DNA of 64,000 nt from Staphylococcus shinii (GTDB lineage Bacteria; Bacillota; Bacilli; Staphylococcales; Staphylococcaceae). This document shows, in pieces, positions 38,773 through 52,854 of the stretch (position 1 is its first letter; every line of letters starts with the position of its first letter). The notes below the pieces were generated by a model, which did no database searches, was not told the origin of the DNA, and was given only the letters and a program-made list of their open reading frames with translations. The position numbers and the translations under genes were made by a program. The stretch spans positions 1 to 64,000 of the forward strand of contig NZ_JAGEVL010000010.1 of assembly GCF_017583065.1 (NCBI RefSeq), given 5' to 3'.

Positions 38773-40308
38773 ATGCTGATTTTGGGCACTTCATTAGCCA
38801 ACCAAGTTCAGGCGAGTTGGCAGACTTATATTATGATTGTAATATATTTCATTATACTACTCGTTATTGGTTACTATGGATATAAACAGTCTACAGGAAA
38901 TTTAAGTGAATTTATGCTTGGAGGCAGAAGTATTGGTCCTTATGTCACTGCTCTTTCAGCAGGTGCATCGGATATGAGTGGTTGGATGATTATGGGGTTA
39001 CCTGGCTCTGTGTATAGCACTGGTCTTTCAGCAATGTGGATAACAATTGGTCTATCTTTAGGCGCATATGTGAACTACTTTGTCGTAGCCCCTAGGTTGA
39101 GAGTTTATACTGAACTCGCAGGTGATGCGATTACTTTGCCAGATTTTTTCAAAAATAGGCTTAATGACCAAAATAATTATATAAAAATTATTTCTGGTTT
39201 AATTATCGTAGTTTTTTTCACTTTATATACACACTCAGGTTTTGTTTCAGGTGGCAAATTATTCGAAAGCGCTTTTGGCATGAACTATCATTGGGGGCTT
39301 ATTATAGTAGCAGCTATTGTCATATTTTATACTTTCTTTGGAGGTTATTTAACTGTTTCTATTACAGACTTCTTCCAAGGAGTTATCATGTTAATTGCTA
39401 TGGTTATGGTACCGATTGTTGCTCTTATAGAGCTCAGCGGTTTAGATACGTTTAGACAAGTAGCTGAAATGAAACCGACAAATATGAATTTATTTAAAGG
39501 TACGACAGTATTAGGTATTATTTCATTGTTTGCTTGGGGCTTAGGTTATTTTGGCCAGCCACATATCATCGTTAGGTTTATGTCTATTAAGACACATAAA
39601 CTATTACCTAAAGCAAGACGACTTGGAATTAGTTGGATGGTTATAGGTTTGTTAGGCGCTGTCGCAGTTGGACTTACTGGTATTGCCTTTATTTCTGAAC
39701 GCAATATTCAATTAGAAGACCCTGAAACGCTATTTATAGTTATGAGTCAGATTTTATTCCACCCACTTGTAGGTGGTTTCTTATTAGCAGCGATATTGGC
39801 AGCAATCATGAGTACAATATCATCTCAATTACTTGTAACTTCTAGTTCATTAACTGAAGATTTTTATAAATTAATTCGCGGCGAAGATAAAGCTAAAGAA
39901 CATGAAAAGGAGTTCGTTCTAGTTGGCAGATTATCTGTATTATTAGTAGCTATTGTTGCTATTTGGATTGCTTGGTCTCCAAACGATACTATTTTAAATT
40001 TAGTTGGAAATGCTTGGGCAGGATTTGGCGCTGCTTTCAGTCCTTTAGTTATTTTCTCGTTATACTGGAAAGGTTTATCACATGCAGGGGCTTTATCTGG
40101 AATGATTACAGGCGCAGTAGTCGTTATTATTTGGATTGCTTGGATAAAACCTTTAGCTACTATCAACGAAATATTTGGTATGTATGAAATAATTCCTGGT
40201 TTCTTTGCAAGTGTGATTGTTACTTACCTAGTAAGTAAATATACTAAAAAACCTGGAGATTTTGTCGAAAAAGATCTCAATAAGGTCAAACAAATTATTA
40301 AAGAATAA
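38773..40308 (+). CDS. putP: sodium/proline symporter
   Basis: Sodium:solute symporter family permease of 511 residues with about thirteen membrane helices. The signature regions [21 protein letters not shown]-like (here starting [13 protein letters not shown]) and [19 protein letters not shown] match PutP; the former holds the Ser/Asp sodium-site residues of helix 2. It imports proline for osmoprotection and nutrition. GGGAGA precedes the ATG. Control elements lie in the divergent region. It ends at a bidirectional terminator shared with camS. Confidence 0.94.
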   Translation: MLILGTSLANQVQASWQTYIMIVIYFIILLVIGYYGYKQSTGNLSEFMLGGRSIGPYVTALSAGASDMSGWMIMGLPGSVYSTGLSAMWITIGLSLGAYVNYFVVAPRLRVYTELAGDAITLPDFFKNRLNDQNNYIKIISGLIIVVFFTLYTHSGFVSGGKLFESAFGMNYHWGLIIVAAIVIFYTFFGGYLTVSITDFFQGVIMLIAMVMVPIVALIELSGLDTFRQVAEMKPTNMNLFKGTTVLGIISLFAWGLGYFGQPHIIVRFMSIKTHKLLPKARRLGISWMVIGLLGAVAVGLTGIAFISERNIQLEDPETLFIVMSQILFHPLVGGFLLAAILAAIMSTISSQLLVTSSSLTEDFYKLIRGEDKAKEHEKEFVLVGRLSVLLVAIVAIWIAWSPNDTILNLVGNAWAGFGAAFSPLVIFSLYWKGLSHAGALSGMITGAVVVIIWIAWIKPLATINEIFGMYEIIPGFFASVIVTYLVSKYTKKPGDFVEKDLNKVKQIIKE

Positions 40309-40338
40309 ACACTTTTAAATTATTTATATGATATAAAG

Positions 40339-40381
40339 ACGCCCTACAAGATTGACATAAATTGACAATCTTGCAGGGCGT
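40339..40381. terminator. bidirectional terminator
   Basis: ACGCCCT-ACAAGATTG pairs with CAATCTTG-C-AGGGCGT. It separates the convergent putP and camS genes. Confidence 0.85.
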
Positions 40382-40402
40382 TAATTCAATATATTCTATT
40401 TA

Positions 40403-41608
40403 CTAATTATTATTTTTATAAATATGAACTTGTGGCTCTTTATCATCTTTTGATTTACTAATTAAGGCTTTTGGGTTATTACCATCCTTTATATGGATCT
40501 CATATTCATCAATATCATCAAAATATTTTTCTGCTTGTTCTGTCACATACTGTGTAATACCAATTGTTTCTGCTTTACCATAATAATCGATTGGTACATC
40601 GACAGATAATTGTTTTGCTTCTTTTTTATCAAATTTAACCGTTCCAACTGCTTGAGTAAAGTTATTAAAATAAGTTTGTAAATTATCATTAAATTGTTTG
40701 AAATCGTTGTTCAAGTTTTCATCTAAATCGTCTGCTTCTTGTGAAGGTAATAAGGCTGTTTTTTGGTTAATATCTTTCCAGTCATTGATGCGAGTTTTGC
40801 CTTCTTCGACAGTTGTACCAGTAATAAACTCGCCAGGTACAATTGAATTTTCACCAGTTTGCTTGTATATAGCAAAATGAATTGGTATATCTTTCAATTC
40901 TTTATGCTCACGAATTCTAGATAAAATTTCGCCAGCCATTTGCTTACCTTGTTTTTTAATTTCTTTATCATCTAAATCTTTACTATAAGTTTCGCCATCT
41001 TTTTCCTTTTGATAATAGTATGTACTATTCATAGCTAAGCCTATTGTCATGCCTTTAATTTTTTCACCTTTAGTATCACCGCTACCATAAAAATCCTGCT
41101 CTAAAATATTAGATAAATAGGCTGGTGAATTTTTAGCAATTTTTTCAGGGTCTGTTTCACCATTATGAGAAGGGTTAAGCCCTAAATTCTCATTTGCTTT
41201 TTTCTCTTTACGCTCGTCTTCATCCATTTTATCTACTTCTGCTTTTGTATACTTTGGACTTAAGAATGCATTAATTGTATCTTTATCTAAGTATTGGCCA
41301 TCTTGATATAAATATTCGTCTGTTGGAAACACACTTTTACTTAAATCTAGAAGCCCATTTTCAAAGTCTTCTCCATTATAGCTATTAGCCATATTATCTT
41401 GTAATAATCCTCGAGCCTGACTTTCTTTAAAAGGTAAAATTGTTCTGTAATTATCACCTTGTACATTTTTGTCTGTAGCGATTTCTTTTACAGAACCCGA
41501 TTCTTGTTGTTCATTATCATTAGATTTTTCTTTTGGTTTTTCTTCATTTTGACCACACGCTGATAATACAAAAATTGCTGAAATGAATAATATTATCGTT
41601 CTTTTCAT
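40403..41608 (-). CDS. camS: CamS-family lipoprotein (sex pheromone precursor type)
   Basis: A 401-residue lipoprotein. The signal peptide MKRTIILFISAIFVLSAC ends in a lipobox with C18 as the lipidated residue. A low-complexity Glu/Lys/Asn/Ser linker follows and then the CamS domain. In S. aureus the signal peptide of CamS yields AIFILAA, which mimics the enterococcal pheromone cAM373. The equivalent heptapeptide here is AIFVLSA (residues 11-17). The role of the mature lipoprotein is unknown. It is last in pcrB-pcrA-ligA-camS, 12 bases after ligA. Confidence 0.93.
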   Translation of the reverse strand: MKRTIILFISAIFVLSACGQNEEKPKEKSNDNEQQESGSVKEIATDKNVQGDNYRTILPFKESQARGLLQDNMANSYNGEDFENGLLDLSKSVFPTDEYLYQDGQYLDKDTINAFLSPKYTKAEVDKMDEDERKEKKANENLGLNPSHNGETDPEKIAKNSPAYLSNILEQDFYGSGDTKGEKIKGMTIGLAMNSTYYYQKEKDGETYSKDLDDKEIKKQGKQMAGEILSRIREHKELKDIPIHFAIYKQTGENSIVPGEFITGTTVEEGKTRINDWKDINQKTALLPSQEADDLDENLNNDFKQFNDNLQTYFNNFTQAVGTVKFDKKEAKQLSVDVPIDYYGKAETIGITQYVTEQAEKYFDDIDEYEIHIKDGNNPKALISKSKDDKEPQVHIYKNNN

Positions 41609-41620
41609 GCATTATCTCCT

Positions 41621-43627
<2,007 letters not shown>

Positions 43628-45838
43628 TTACTCCCCCTTCTTCTCAATTGGTGCGAATTGTGCTAATAATCGTTTCGGCCCTTCTGATTTAAAGATAATA
43701 TCTAATTCTACTGAACCATTTTTTTCCTTCACATTACTAACCATACCCTCACCCCAAGATTTATGCATCACTTTATCTCCAACATTCCAATTAGTTGTTG
43801 CTTGAGATTTTCTTGATGTAGTAGTTTTTTGGCTATGTGCTCTTTTAGCTGGTTGCTTTGTAGCTGATTGGAAACGATTTCCTTGACTTTGCGTAGAAGC
43901 GTTGCGTTTAGATTCATTTTCTAGTAAATCTTCAGGGATTTCTCTTAAGAACCTAGATGCCATATTAGACTGTGGTCTACCAAACAACATTCTTGATGTT
44001 GCGTGTGTTAAATATAATGTTTCTTCTGCACGTGTAATAGCCACATAGCAGATACGTCTTTCTTCTTGCATTTCATGTTCGTCATCACTTTTAATTGCTC
44101 TAATATGCGGGAATAACGACTCTTCCATACCCATTATAAAAACAATCGGGAATTCTAAACCTTTAGCAGAGTGCATTGTCATCAATGTTATACCATTTTC
44201 AATTTGTGCTTCATCTATATCAGCAACTAATGATAAATCAGTTAGGAAGTTTATCAAAGATTGTTCTTCTAACGGCGTATTTTCTTCAAAATCTTTTGGT
44301 ACAGACATGAACTCATCAATATTTTCTAATCTACTTCTCGATTCTAATGTTTGTTCACGCTCTAACATTTCGCGATAACCAGATTTTTCTAACGCTTCAT
44401 TTACAATCTCTGTAATTTCTAAAAACTCTTGCTGTTTGATGATATTTTGCATCGTATCATAAAAAGTAATACATTCTTGTGTTACTTTTTTCGATAAACC
44501 AATAAAATCAACTTCTGCCAAAGCATCAAACATACTCAAATCATTTTGAACAGCATAAGCTTGAATTTTATCTACCGAAGACGGGCCAATGCCACGTTTT
44601 GGAATATTAATAACACGGCGTAAGCTAATATCGTCATTACTGTTTGCAATAATTCTTAAGTAACTCAATAAGTCTTTAATTTCTTTTCTGTCGTAGAACT
44701 TTTGTCCTCCAACCATAGTATAAGGGATATTAGATTTCATAAAGGTTTCTTCCAGTACACGTGACTGTGCATTGGTACGGTATAGAATTGCCATATCTTG
44801 ATATTTCTTGCCATTTCGTTGATGTTTCATGATTTCACGTACAACATATTCTGCTTCATCGCGTTCAGTTGTCGCTTCGTAGTAATGAATTTTATCGCCA
44901 TCTGTATTGCCTGTCCATAATCCCTTAGGTTTACGTTCTGAATTATTTTTAATAACTTCATTAGCTGCATTTAATATATTTTTAGTAGAACGATAATTTT
45001 GTTCTAAGAAAATTGTTTTTGCCTCAGGATAATCTTCTTCAAATGACAAAATGTTTTGGATATCTGCCCCGCGCCACCCGTAAATCGATTGGTCAGAATC
45101 TCCTACTACACATAAATTTTTGAATTTTGATGCTAATAATTTCACTAATGTGTACTGTGCTTTATTCGTATCTTGATATTCATCCACGTGTATGTATTGG
45201 AATTTATTTTGATAGTAATCCAACACTTCTGGAACACGTTCAAATAATCGGATGGTCACCATAATTAAATCATCAAAGTCTAGCGCTTCATTTCTTGAAA
45301 GTTGACGTTGATAACCTTTGTATACAGTCGCAACCATTTGTGAATGGTAGTCATTTGCTTCTTTTTGCGCATCTTCAGGTGTCTTTAATTCATTTTTCAA
45401 ATTACTAATTGCGCCTATAAACATTCTAGGTTCAAATTTCTTACTATCTATATTTTCATTTTTTAAAACATCTTTAATAACTGATTTTTGGTCAGTTGGA
45501 TCAATAATCGTAAAGTTTCTTTCAATACCAATACGATCTGCGTCTCTTCTAAGAATTCTCACACACATGGAGTGGAATGTTGACATCCAAATCACTTCAG
45601 CTTGTTCACCAACCAAAGTTTGGACACGTTCTTTCATTTCCTTAGCTGCTTTATTTGTAAAAGTAATCGCTAAAACATTATACGGAGACACTCCCTTTTC
45701 ATCTAACAAGTAAGCAATACGATGTGTTAAGACACGTGTCTTACCTGAACCCGCGCCTGCCATTATAAGTAATGGACCCTCTGTTGTACGTACTGCCTGG
45801 CTTTGTTCGTCATTCATTTTATTAACTAATGCATTCAT
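43628..45838 (-). CDS. pcrA: ATP-dependent DNA helicase PcrA
   Basis: Essential SF1A 3'-5' helicase for repair, rolling-circle replication and removal of RecA from DNA. The 736-residue protein has Walker A AGAGSGKT (27-34), DEYQDT in motif II, the QNYRST motif and VAITRAEE in motif VI. The C-terminal tail (from about 660) is low-complexity, then a Tudor-like domain ([17 protein letters not shown]) that binds RNA polymerase. Its ATG overlaps the pcrB stop by 4 bases. Confidence 0.97.
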   Translation of the reverse strand: MNALVNKMNDEQSQAVRTTEGPLLIMAGAGSGKTRVLTHRIAYLLDEKGVSPYNVLAITFTNKAAKEMKERVQTLVGEQAEVIWMSTFHSMCVRILRRDADRIGIERNFTIIDPTDQKSVIKDVLKNENIDSKKFEPRMFIGAISNLKNELKTPEDAQKEANDYHSQMVATVYKGYQRQLSRNEALDFDDLIMVTIRLFERVPEVLDYYQNKFQYIHVDEYQDTNKAQYTLVKLLASKFKNLCVVGDSDQSIYGWRGADIQNILSFEEDYPEAKTIFLEQNYRSTKNILNAANEVIKNNSERKPKGLWTGNTDGDKIHYYEATTERDEAEYVVREIMKHQRNGKKYQDMAILYRTNAQSRVLEETFMKSNIPYTMVGGQKFYDRKEIKDLLSYLRIIANSNDDISLRRVINIPKRGIGPSSVDKIQAYAVQNDLSMFDALAEVDFIGLSKKVTQECITFYDTMQNIIKQQEFLEITEIVNEALEKSGYREMLEREQTLESRSRLENIDEFMSVPKDFEENTPLEEQSLINFLTDLSLVADIDEAQIENGITLMTMHSAKGLEFPIVFIMGMEESLFPHIRAIKSDDEHEMQEERRICYVAITRAEETLYLTHATSRMLFGRPQSNMASRFLREIPEDLLENESKRNASTQSQGNRFQSATKQPAKRAHSQKTTTSRKSQATTNWNVGDKVMHKSWGEGMVSNVKEKNGSVELDIIFKSEGPKRLLAQFAPIEKKGE

Positions 45839-46527
45839 TTATGTGTCTCCTTTATCTTAACTGTTTTTAGTGCTTTGTTTATATCTTCATAAATAATGTT
45901 GCCGACGATGATTGTATCAGCTACTGAAGCCATTGCTTCTGCTTCTTTATAATCATTAATACCACCACCATAAAATAATTGTGTATTAGATAATGAATCA
46001 GCTGCTGCTTTTACCATATCAATCTCTCCATAAACACCACTATATTCGATATACATAACTGGTAATTTATAAATATCATTAATCATTTGGGCATAAGCTT
46101 CAATATCTTCTGTTGTTAAATGTGTGTTGGCTTGTGTTAATGTCGCCACTTTACAATCGGGATTTAGTACAACATAACCTTCGAACACTATTTCTTCAAA
46201 ATCGATTAAATACCCATAATTTTTCAGCGCTTCTAAGAGCATACCATTATGAAACTTTACATCCTTGCTATTTAACACTGTAGGTATAAAATATAAATCA
46301 AACCCTGGCACGATACTCTCTAAGTTTGAAAATTCAAACACTAGCGGTACGGAATGAGCATTAACTTTTTTCATCAAGTGTGAAACGTTATCTTCGGTAA
46401 CATTATCTGTACCACCTATCATAATAGCATCTGTGCCAGATCTACAAATTCGCTCTAAATCCTTATCACTGATTGATTTTGCAGGATCTAATTTAAAAAT
46501 ATGTTTCCACTTTTTAATCTCATTCAT
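45835..46527 (-). CDS. pcrB: heptaprenylglyceryl phosphate synthase
   Basis: TIM-barrel prenyltransferase of 230 residues that joins heptaprenyl diphosphate to glycerol-1-phosphate, giving an archaeal-type ether lipid precursor. Conserved segments are [13 protein letters not shown] near the N-terminus, the EYSG loop and FYGGGIND with phosphate binding. It is the first gene of pcrB-pcrA-ligA-camS, with a 4-base overlap to pcrA. The physiological role in staphylococci is unclear. Confidence 0.94.
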   Translation of the reverse strand: MNEIKKWKHIFKLDPAKSISDKDLERICRSGTDAIMIGGTDNVTEDNVSHLMKKVNAHSVPLVFEFSNLESIVPGFDLYFIPTVLNSKDVKFHNGMLLEALKNYGYLIDFEEIVFEGYVVLNPDCKVATLTQANTHLTTEDIEAYAQMINDIYKLPVMYIEYSGVYGEIDMVKAAADSLSNTQLFYGGGINDYKEAEAMASVADTIIVGNIIYEDINKALKTVKIKETHK

Positions 46528-46601
46528 GACATGTTACTCCTTCTTTTAGCATACATTTGATTATATCATTTTTATGCTATGAGTTCTAAAATGATGTAAA
46601 A

Positions 46602-46629
46602 AAATCGCCCCGAATTTTCGCAGCGATTT
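46602..46629 (-). terminator. terminator of the VanY-like gene
   Basis: AAATCGC (46602-46608) pairs with GCGATTT (46623-46629), with an inner CGAA/TTCG helix. A run of T follows on the minus strand (A-run 46598-46604). Confidence 0.7.
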
Positions 46630-46642
46630 GTTGATTTTAATT

Positions 46643-47320
46643 TCATTTTTCATTTAAACGATAGTAACTTTCTAAATTGGTATCTTGTTCATCAATAATT
46701 TTGGCGAGTGGTTTACCGACGTAACGAAGATGCCACGCTTCGTATGCATAGCCTGTTTCATGTGATTGTCCTTTTGGATATCTAATAATAAAGCCATAAT
46801 CTGAAGCATGTTGTTTTATCCATCGACCTTCGTGTGTTTTCTCAAAATCTTTATGAAAATCGTCTAGTGGCTTATTGGTACCAACATCAAATGCAAGGCC
46901 TGTTTGGTGTTCTGATTCTCCTGGTTTTGCAGTGTATTGACGCGCAACTTTTTCACCGTCTTTTTCTACATAGTCTTTCATTACTTTTTGTTGTTCTTTA
47001 TAACTTCTATAACCACTAGAAAATTTTAAATCTAACTGGGCATCTTCACCTTTAACTAATAATTTATTAAAATTTCGTTTCGCGATTTTATCTTCACCTG
47101 GTTGGTATTGTGGGGGGAGTTTATATTTTTTATTGACAATCACGTGGCCGTTCACCTGTGTAACGCCTTCTGTTTTATTAATAATTGGCAAGGCATTCTT
47201 AGGTTTTACAATATTAGACTTTGATGGTGTGTATGAATTCGAAAATACTACCAAAGCAATACCAAATATAAAGCTTAGTAATAATAACATTATTAGGCCA
47301 AACAACAATTTTTTAATCAT
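46643..47320 (-). CDS. M15-family D-alanyl-D-alanine carboxypeptidase (VanY-like)
   Basis: Zinc peptidase of 225 residues that trims terminal D-Ala from peptidoglycan stem peptides. An N-terminal membrane anchor (about 4-27) without a lipobox holds it outside the cell. The catalytic residues are H138 and D145 in SEHQTGLAFD, E194 and H197 in YEAWHLRY. AAAGGAAG is spaced for the ATG at 47320; a GTG at 47338 lies within that ribosome-binding region. It is chromosomal and not linked to van genes, so vancomycin resistance should not be inferred. It is monocistronic. Confidence 0.88.
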   Translation of the reverse strand: MIKKLLFGLIMLLLLSFIFGIALVVFSNSYTPSKSNIVKPKNALPIINKTEGVTQVNGHVIVNKKYKLPPQYQPGEDKIAKRNFNKLLVKGEDAQLDLKFSSGYRSYKEQQKVMKDYVEKDGEKVARQYTAKPGESEHQTGLAFDVGTNKPLDDFHKDFEKTHEGRWIKQHASDYGFIIRYPKGQSHETGYAYEAWHLRYVGKPLAKIIDEQDTNLESYYRLNEK

Positions 47321-47503
47321 AAAGTTACTTCCTTTCACTCAATTCCAATAGTTTTTCCAATAACTATCACTATATTTATTTTGTTGTTATCTATCAATTA
47401 CCCTACTTTATTTTTATAAACATTTAAAATATGCGTATATTTAAAAGAGGGTATTTCTATTACATTTCCGTATTACTTTGTTTCAAAGTAAACAACAAAA
47501 AAA

Positions 47504-47537
47504 CTAACGACGAGGTATTAAATATCCTTGTCGTTAG
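47504..47537 (-). terminator. terminator of the YerC-like gene
   Basis: CTAACGACGAGG (47504-47515) pairs with CCTTGTCGTTAG (47526-47537), followed on the minus strand by seven T (47497-47503). Confidence 0.85.
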
Positions 47538-47579
47538 CTCTTGTAAGCCTATTCTTTTATTTTATACTTTATGAAATCG

Positions 47580-47882
47580 TTAATCGGCCGTTTCTATGTT
47601 CATGCGCTCTAGAATCATCGTATAAGCATCATTACCCCATTGTAATGATCTTTTCACACGTGAAATAGTTGCAGTTGATGCACCAGATTCTTGTTCAATA
47701 GTTGCATACGTATAGCCTTGTTTAATCATTTTTGCTACTTGTAATCGCTGTGATAATGACTGAATTTCATTAACAGTACATAAATCATCAAAAAACTGAT
47801 AACATTCTTCTCTATTTTCTAGTGTTAAAATAGCATCAAATAATTCATCTAATGCTTTCCCTTTTAGTTTTTCTATTTGCAT
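47580..47882 (-). CDS. YerC/YecD family TrpR-like DNA-binding protein
   Basis: A 100-residue helical protein of the TrpR superfamily. The helix-turn-helix region is LQVAKMIKQGYTYATIEQES followed by GASTATISRVKRSL (about 45-80). It has no tryptophan-repressor ligand site that I can judge, and the regulon is unknown. In Bacillus yerC lies next to pcrB-pcrA-ligA, and that neighbourhood is preserved here. It lies between purB and the VanY-like gene, with its own terminator. Confidence 0.85.
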   Translation of the reverse strand: MQIEKLKGKALDELFDAILTLENREECYQFFDDLCTVNEIQSLSQRLQVAKMIKQGYTYATIEQESGASTATISRVKRSLQWGNDAYTMILERMNIETAD

Positions 47883-47968
47883 TTAAAACAACCCCTGTAT
47901 TTTTCAATTTAATCTCAGTTTAACGTACTAATACATTAAAGTGTAACGATTTCACTTGAAAAATTCAA

Positions 47969-49276
<1,308 letters not shown>

Positions 49277-49340
49277 CTATCATACATAAATTTTGTTAAT
49301 ATTACGCCTTAAAACATGTACATTAAAACATAAATTTAAA

Positions 49341-49355
49341 TAAAAGTTCGTGTTT
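49341..49355 (-). promoter_or_regulatory. candidate PurR box upstream of purB
   Basis: On the minus strand AAACACGAACTTTTA resembles the PurBox core (CCGAAC with AT-rich flanks) of Gram-positive PurR. Only one copy is seen, while PurR sites usually occur as inverted pairs, so confidence is low. Confidence 0.3.
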
Positions 49356-49445
49356 AACCTTTTCATTATTAGTTTAACAGAATTCCTATGAAAAGTATAA
49401 ACCTTTTCAATTATCTGTATAAAAAATTTACATGGCAATAAAAAC

Positions 49446-49477
49446 AACCGTTATGGACGCGTATTCCCATAACGGTT
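49446..49477 (-). terminator. terminator of the UPF0316-NETI unit
   Basis: AACCGTTATGG (49446-49456) pairs perfectly with CCATAACGGTT (49467-49477). The minus strand continues GTTTTTATTG. Confidence 0.75.
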
Positions 49478-49489
49478 TGCCAATCTTTA

Positions 49490-49672
49490 TTATAAAATTT
49501 TACCAACAAATTCTATCTCTTGTTTATACAGCTCGAAAGTTCCATCTTTATTTTCTTTATAAACAGGTTTTTCGAAGCGTTTTACAGGTGTGTAACCCGC
49601 GTTTCTCATGCGTTGTAAACAATCTTGGATTGTCTCATTTTCTTCGACTTTAAATTTTTGCTGCTTTTTCAT
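49490..49672 (-). CDS. NETI-motif small protein
   Basis: A 60-residue basic protein with the motif [12 protein letters not shown] (11-22) that names the family, then a short beta-rich tail ([15 protein letters not shown]). The function is unknown. Its ATG overlaps the stop of the upstream UPF0316 gene by 4 bases, so the two are co-translated and perhaps function together. A hairpin terminator follows. Confidence 0.82.
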   Translation of the reverse strand: MKKQQKFKVEENETIQDCLQRMRNAGYTPVKRFEKPVYKENKDGTFELYKQEIEFVGKIL

Positions 49673-50247
49673 ATACTTTCAACTTCATCCGTATCATATT
49701 GTTTGAGTTTTTTACTTCTAACACCTTTCGCCCAGAAACCTCCGTGAATTGTACGAGGTTCATACGCTACGATAAATGCTTTTTCATCTATTTGTTTAAT
49801 GGTCTCAATTAACTTAAATTCAAAGCGTCGTGGTGTTAAAATTTGTAATATTAAGCGATTTCCGTCACGACCATAAGCTGTGTAGTGCGTTACACCGTAA
49901 CCTAAATCTCTTAATTGTCGTGGTAAATCTAATTCATATTCAGATGAAGTGACATTAACGACAGTATAACCTAACGCTAATTTCTCTTCTATTTTCATAC
50001 CCACAATAATTCCAATTGAAAATCCAAATGCATATGCGAATACATTTTGAATTTGATCTAAGCTAGACATTACCATGCCTAGTCCAACGACATACACAAG
50101 AACTTCTAAAAAGCTGACAAGTGCAGCTACATAGCGATAACCTTTAAGTGTTAATATCGTTCTCATTGTAAGACAAGTTACATAAGCAACGTTTATAATA
50201 AAAATCGCTAAAACCATTAACCATGGATTAGATGTTATCACTGACAT
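49669..50247 (-). CDS. UPF0316/DUF2179 membrane protein
   Basis: A 192-residue protein with three membrane helices (about 5-25, 35-55 and 60-85) and a C-terminal DUF2179 domain of mixed alpha/beta type that may bind a ligand. The frame opens to 50277, but AAAGGA is spaced eight bases from the ATG at 50247, which gives the family N-terminus. The molecular role is unknown. It is coupled to the NETI gene downstream. Confidence 0.85.
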   Translation of the reverse strand: MSVITSNPWLMVLAIFIINVAYVTCLTMRTILTLKGYRYVAALVSFLEVLVYVVGLGMVMSSLDQIQNVFAYAFGFSIGIIVGMKIEEKLALGYTVVNVTSSEYELDLPRQLRDLGYGVTHYTAYGRDGNRLILQILTPRRFEFKLIETIKQIDEKAFIVAYEPRTIHGGFWAKGVRSKKLKQYDTDEVESI

Positions 50248-50329
50248 GACCATTTTCCTTTCTGATATTAAATTCAAGTAATTTTACCAACATCTTTTTA
50301 TTTTGTCACTAAAAATATTGGAAACTCAC

Positions 50330-51151
50330 TTAATTTTTCGGCCAAGTATACCTCGTATATGCTAATTCTCTTTTATGTGCGGTTTTAATATAGTGATTTT
50401 CAATTGTAGACTTTGCGTCACTAGGCACTGATTTACCTTCTAAATAATCATCGATATCATTATAGCTTACACCTAACGCTTCTTCATCAGGTAACTGAGG
50501 CTTATCTTCTTCTAAATCAGCAGTCGGCACTTTTTCATAAAGATGTTTAGGCGCGTCTAAGTATTTTAATAATTGCTTACCTTGTCTTTTATTTAAGCCA
50601 AATAAAGGTGCAATATCTGCAGCTCCATCTCCGTATTTAGTGTAAAAACCAGTTATATTCTCGGCAGAATGATCTGTACCTACTACGATGCCTTTTTTGT
50701 TAGAAGCGATTGAAAATTGCACTTTCATACGCTCTCTAGCTTTCTCATTCCCTTTCTGAAAATCTGTCAAAGTAATTCCAGCATCTTTAAGCGATTGCAC
50801 ACTTTGATCCACTGCTGGTTTAATATTTACAGTTATGATTTCATCAGGTTGAATATAGGATAATGCATCTTCAACCTCTGTAGCATCTTTTTGCTCACCA
50901 TAAGGTAATTTAACAGCTATAAATTTACATGGATTGCCTTCTTCTCTTAATTCTTCTGCTGCCATTTGACATAACTTTCCAGCTAATGTCGAATCTTGAC
51001 CACCTGAAATTCCTAAAATTAATGCTTGTACAAATGAATGGGATTGTACATAACTTTTTATAAAGTGAATGATTTGCTTTGTTTCAAGTTTACTTTCGAT
51101 TTCAGGTTTCACTTTCATTTCTCTAACAACGATATCTTGTAGGTTACTCAT
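50330..51151 (-). CDS. nadE: ammonia-dependent NAD synthetase
   Basis: Converts deamido-NAD to NAD with ATP and ammonia. The 273-residue protein has the PP-loop SGGQDST (49-55), the loop motif [22 protein letters not shown] and the Lys/Asp-rich lid near [15 protein letters not shown]. It lacks a glutaminase domain. The frame opens to 51190 inside pncB, but GGAGGAAG serves the ATG at 51151. It overlaps the pncB end by 8 bases, making a two-step NAD salvage operon. Confidence 0.96.
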   Translation of the reverse strand: MSNLQDIVVREMKVKPEIESKLETKQIIHFIKSYVQSHSFVQALILGISGGQDSTLAGKLCQMAAEELREEGNPCKFIAVKLPYGEQKDATEVEDALSYIQPDEIITVNIKPAVDQSVQSLKDAGITLTDFQKGNEKARERMKVQFSIASNKKGIVVGTDHSAENITGFYTKYGDGAADIAPLFGLNKRQGKQLLKYLDAPKHLYEKVPTADLEEDKPQLPDEEALGVSYNDIDDYLEGKSVPSDAKSTIENHYIKTAHKRELAYTRYTWPKN

Positions 51152-52613
51152 TTTCTTCCTCCATCTCTTTAACATGTTCAGCAACTTCAAAAATACGTTT
51201 GTGTTTATTTTCCCAACACGCTGTGCTTAAATCTACTGGATACTCTTGTGGGTTTAAATGACGTTTATTTTCATCCCATAAGTAATCAAGACTGTTTTTT
51301 AGATAAGCTTGCGCCTCACTCTCATTTGGCATTTCGTAAACTAATTGGCCATTTTTAAAAATATCATGATGTAAATCTTTTGCGGTAAATGTTTTTATAA
51401 ATTTCATTTTATAGGTATGAACTGGATGGAAAAGTTTTAAAGGTGATTCTGCATATGGATCCTCGTAATCGAGCGTAATATAGTCGCCTTCAGCTTTATT
51501 TGTTTTTTTATTGATAATACGATAAACATTTTTCCTGCCTGGTGTTGTAACTTTTTCAGCATTATTAGAAAGTTTAATACGGTCCACGTATTCACCATTA
51601 CTATCTTCAACTGCAACTAATTTATAAACTGCGCCCAATGCAGGTTGATCAAAACCAGTAATAAGTTTTGTTCCGACGCCCCACGAATCGACTTTTGCAC
51701 CTTGTGATTTCAAACTCGTAATTGTCTGCTCGTCTAAATCGTTTGAAGCGATAATTTTAGCATCAGGGAAACCAGCTTCATCTAGCATACGACGTGCTTC
51801 TTTCGATAAATATGCTATATCTCCAGAGTCCAAACGAATACCAACAAAATTAATTTTGTCAGCTAATTCTTTAGCAACTTTAATTGCAGTCGGCACACCA
51901 GATTTCAATGTGTGGAACGTATCAACCAAGAACACACAATCTTTATGACGTTCAGCGTATTTTTTAAAAGCAATATATTCATCGCCATATGTTTGTACCA
52001 TGGCATGCGCATGCGTTCCTGAAACAGGAATACCAAATAGCTTACCTGCTCGTACATTACTTGTAGAATTAAATCCTCCAATATAGGCAGCTCTAGCTCC
52101 CCATAATGCTGCATCCGCTTCTTGTGCTCGGCGGGTACCAAATTCCATTAACATATCTTCTTGTGCTACTTGTCTAATTCTACTCGCCTTAGTTGTTATC
52201 AATGTATGGAAATTAACAATATTTAAAAGCATTGTTTCTATTAACTGTGCTTGTATTAAAGGTGCTTCGACTCTCAATAATGGTTCATTACCAAAACAAA
52301 GTTCCCCTTCTTGCATTGAACGAATATTGCCGGTAAATTTTAAATTTTTCAAATAACTTAGAAAATCTTGTTGGTAACCAATAGATTTTAAATAATCGAT
52401 ATCTGACTCTGAGAAGTGAAAACTATTAATGTAATCGATGACACGTTTCAATCCATTAAAAACAGCATAGCCACTATCAAATGGCATATTTCTAAAATAT
52501 AGATCAAATACTGCCATACGTTCATGAATCCCATCATTCCAATAACTTTCTGCCATATTTATTTGATATAAATCGTTATGCAATACTAACGTATCGTCTT
52601 CAAATTGGTACAC
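51144..52613 (-). CDS. pncB: nicotinate phosphoribosyltransferase
   Basis: Makes nicotinate mononucleotide from nicotinate and PRPP, the entry step of NAD salvage. The 489-residue protein has the expected phosphorylated His (H201 in [10 protein letters not shown]), the phosphate-binding EFGTRRAQ and RLDSGD. The longest frame starts at 52673. The ATG at 52619 abuts GGAGAG, whereas the GTG at 52613 lies eight bases after GGAG and matches the S. aureus start and length, so GTG is chosen. It is co-transcribed with nadE and divergent from nos. Confidence 0.93.
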   Translation of the reverse strand: MYQFEDDTLVLHNDLYQINMAESYWNDGIHERMAVFDLYFRNMPFDSGYAVFNGLKRVIDYINSFHFSESDIDYLKSIGYQQDFLSYLKNLKFTGNIRSMQEGELCFGNEPLLRVEAPLIQAQLIETMLLNIVNFHTLITTKASRIRQVAQEDMLMEFGTRRAQEADAALWGARAAYIGGFNSTSNVRAGKLFGIPVSGTHAHAMVQTYGDEYIAFKKYAERHKDCVFLVDTFHTLKSGVPTAIKVAKELADKINFVGIRLDSGDIAYLSKEARRMLDEAGFPDAKIIASNDLDEQTITSLKSQGAKVDSWGVGTKLITGFDQPALGAVYKLVAVEDSNGEYVDRIKLSNNAEKVTTPGRKNVYRIINKKTNKAEGDYITLDYEDPYAESPLKLFHPVHTYKMKFIKTFTAKDLHHDIFKNGQLVYEMPNESEAQAYLKNSLDYLWDENKRHLNPQEYPVDLSTACWENKHKRIFEVAEHVKEMEEENE

Positions 52614-52775
52614 AACCATCTCTCCAATCGGCTTTTCCATTAGTTTAGCATAAATGAAAGCTTGATAGCACATGAAAGAGGACTTAAATATACTGGAAAA
52701 TTTAATATAAGATTATATTTTTTACATATACAGTTTAATATATGATTTAAATTTGTTTAAAATGTGACATGGCTA

Positions 52776-52788
52776 ACGACAATGTCGT
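52776..52788. promoter_or_regulatory. palindrome in the pncB/nos intergenic region
   Basis: ACGACAATGTCGT is a perfect 13-bp dyad, flanked by GTGACAT on the left and GTGACATT on the right. It lies about 65-80 bases before the nos ATG and 160 before pncB. It is the only GC-containing symmetric element in an otherwise AT-rich gap, so it may be an operator. The regulator is unknown. Confidence 0.45.
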
Positions 52789-52854
52789 GACATTTGTATG
52801 ATATAAGATTATAAAAATTTAAAAATGATTTATAATCTTTATTGAGGTGTTTAT

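Noticed and set aside
46643-47320. VanY-like gene as evidence for glycopeptide resistance
   Set aside because: No vanRS, vanH, vanA/B or vanX nearby; such M15 enzymes are ordinary chromosomal genes in staphylococci.
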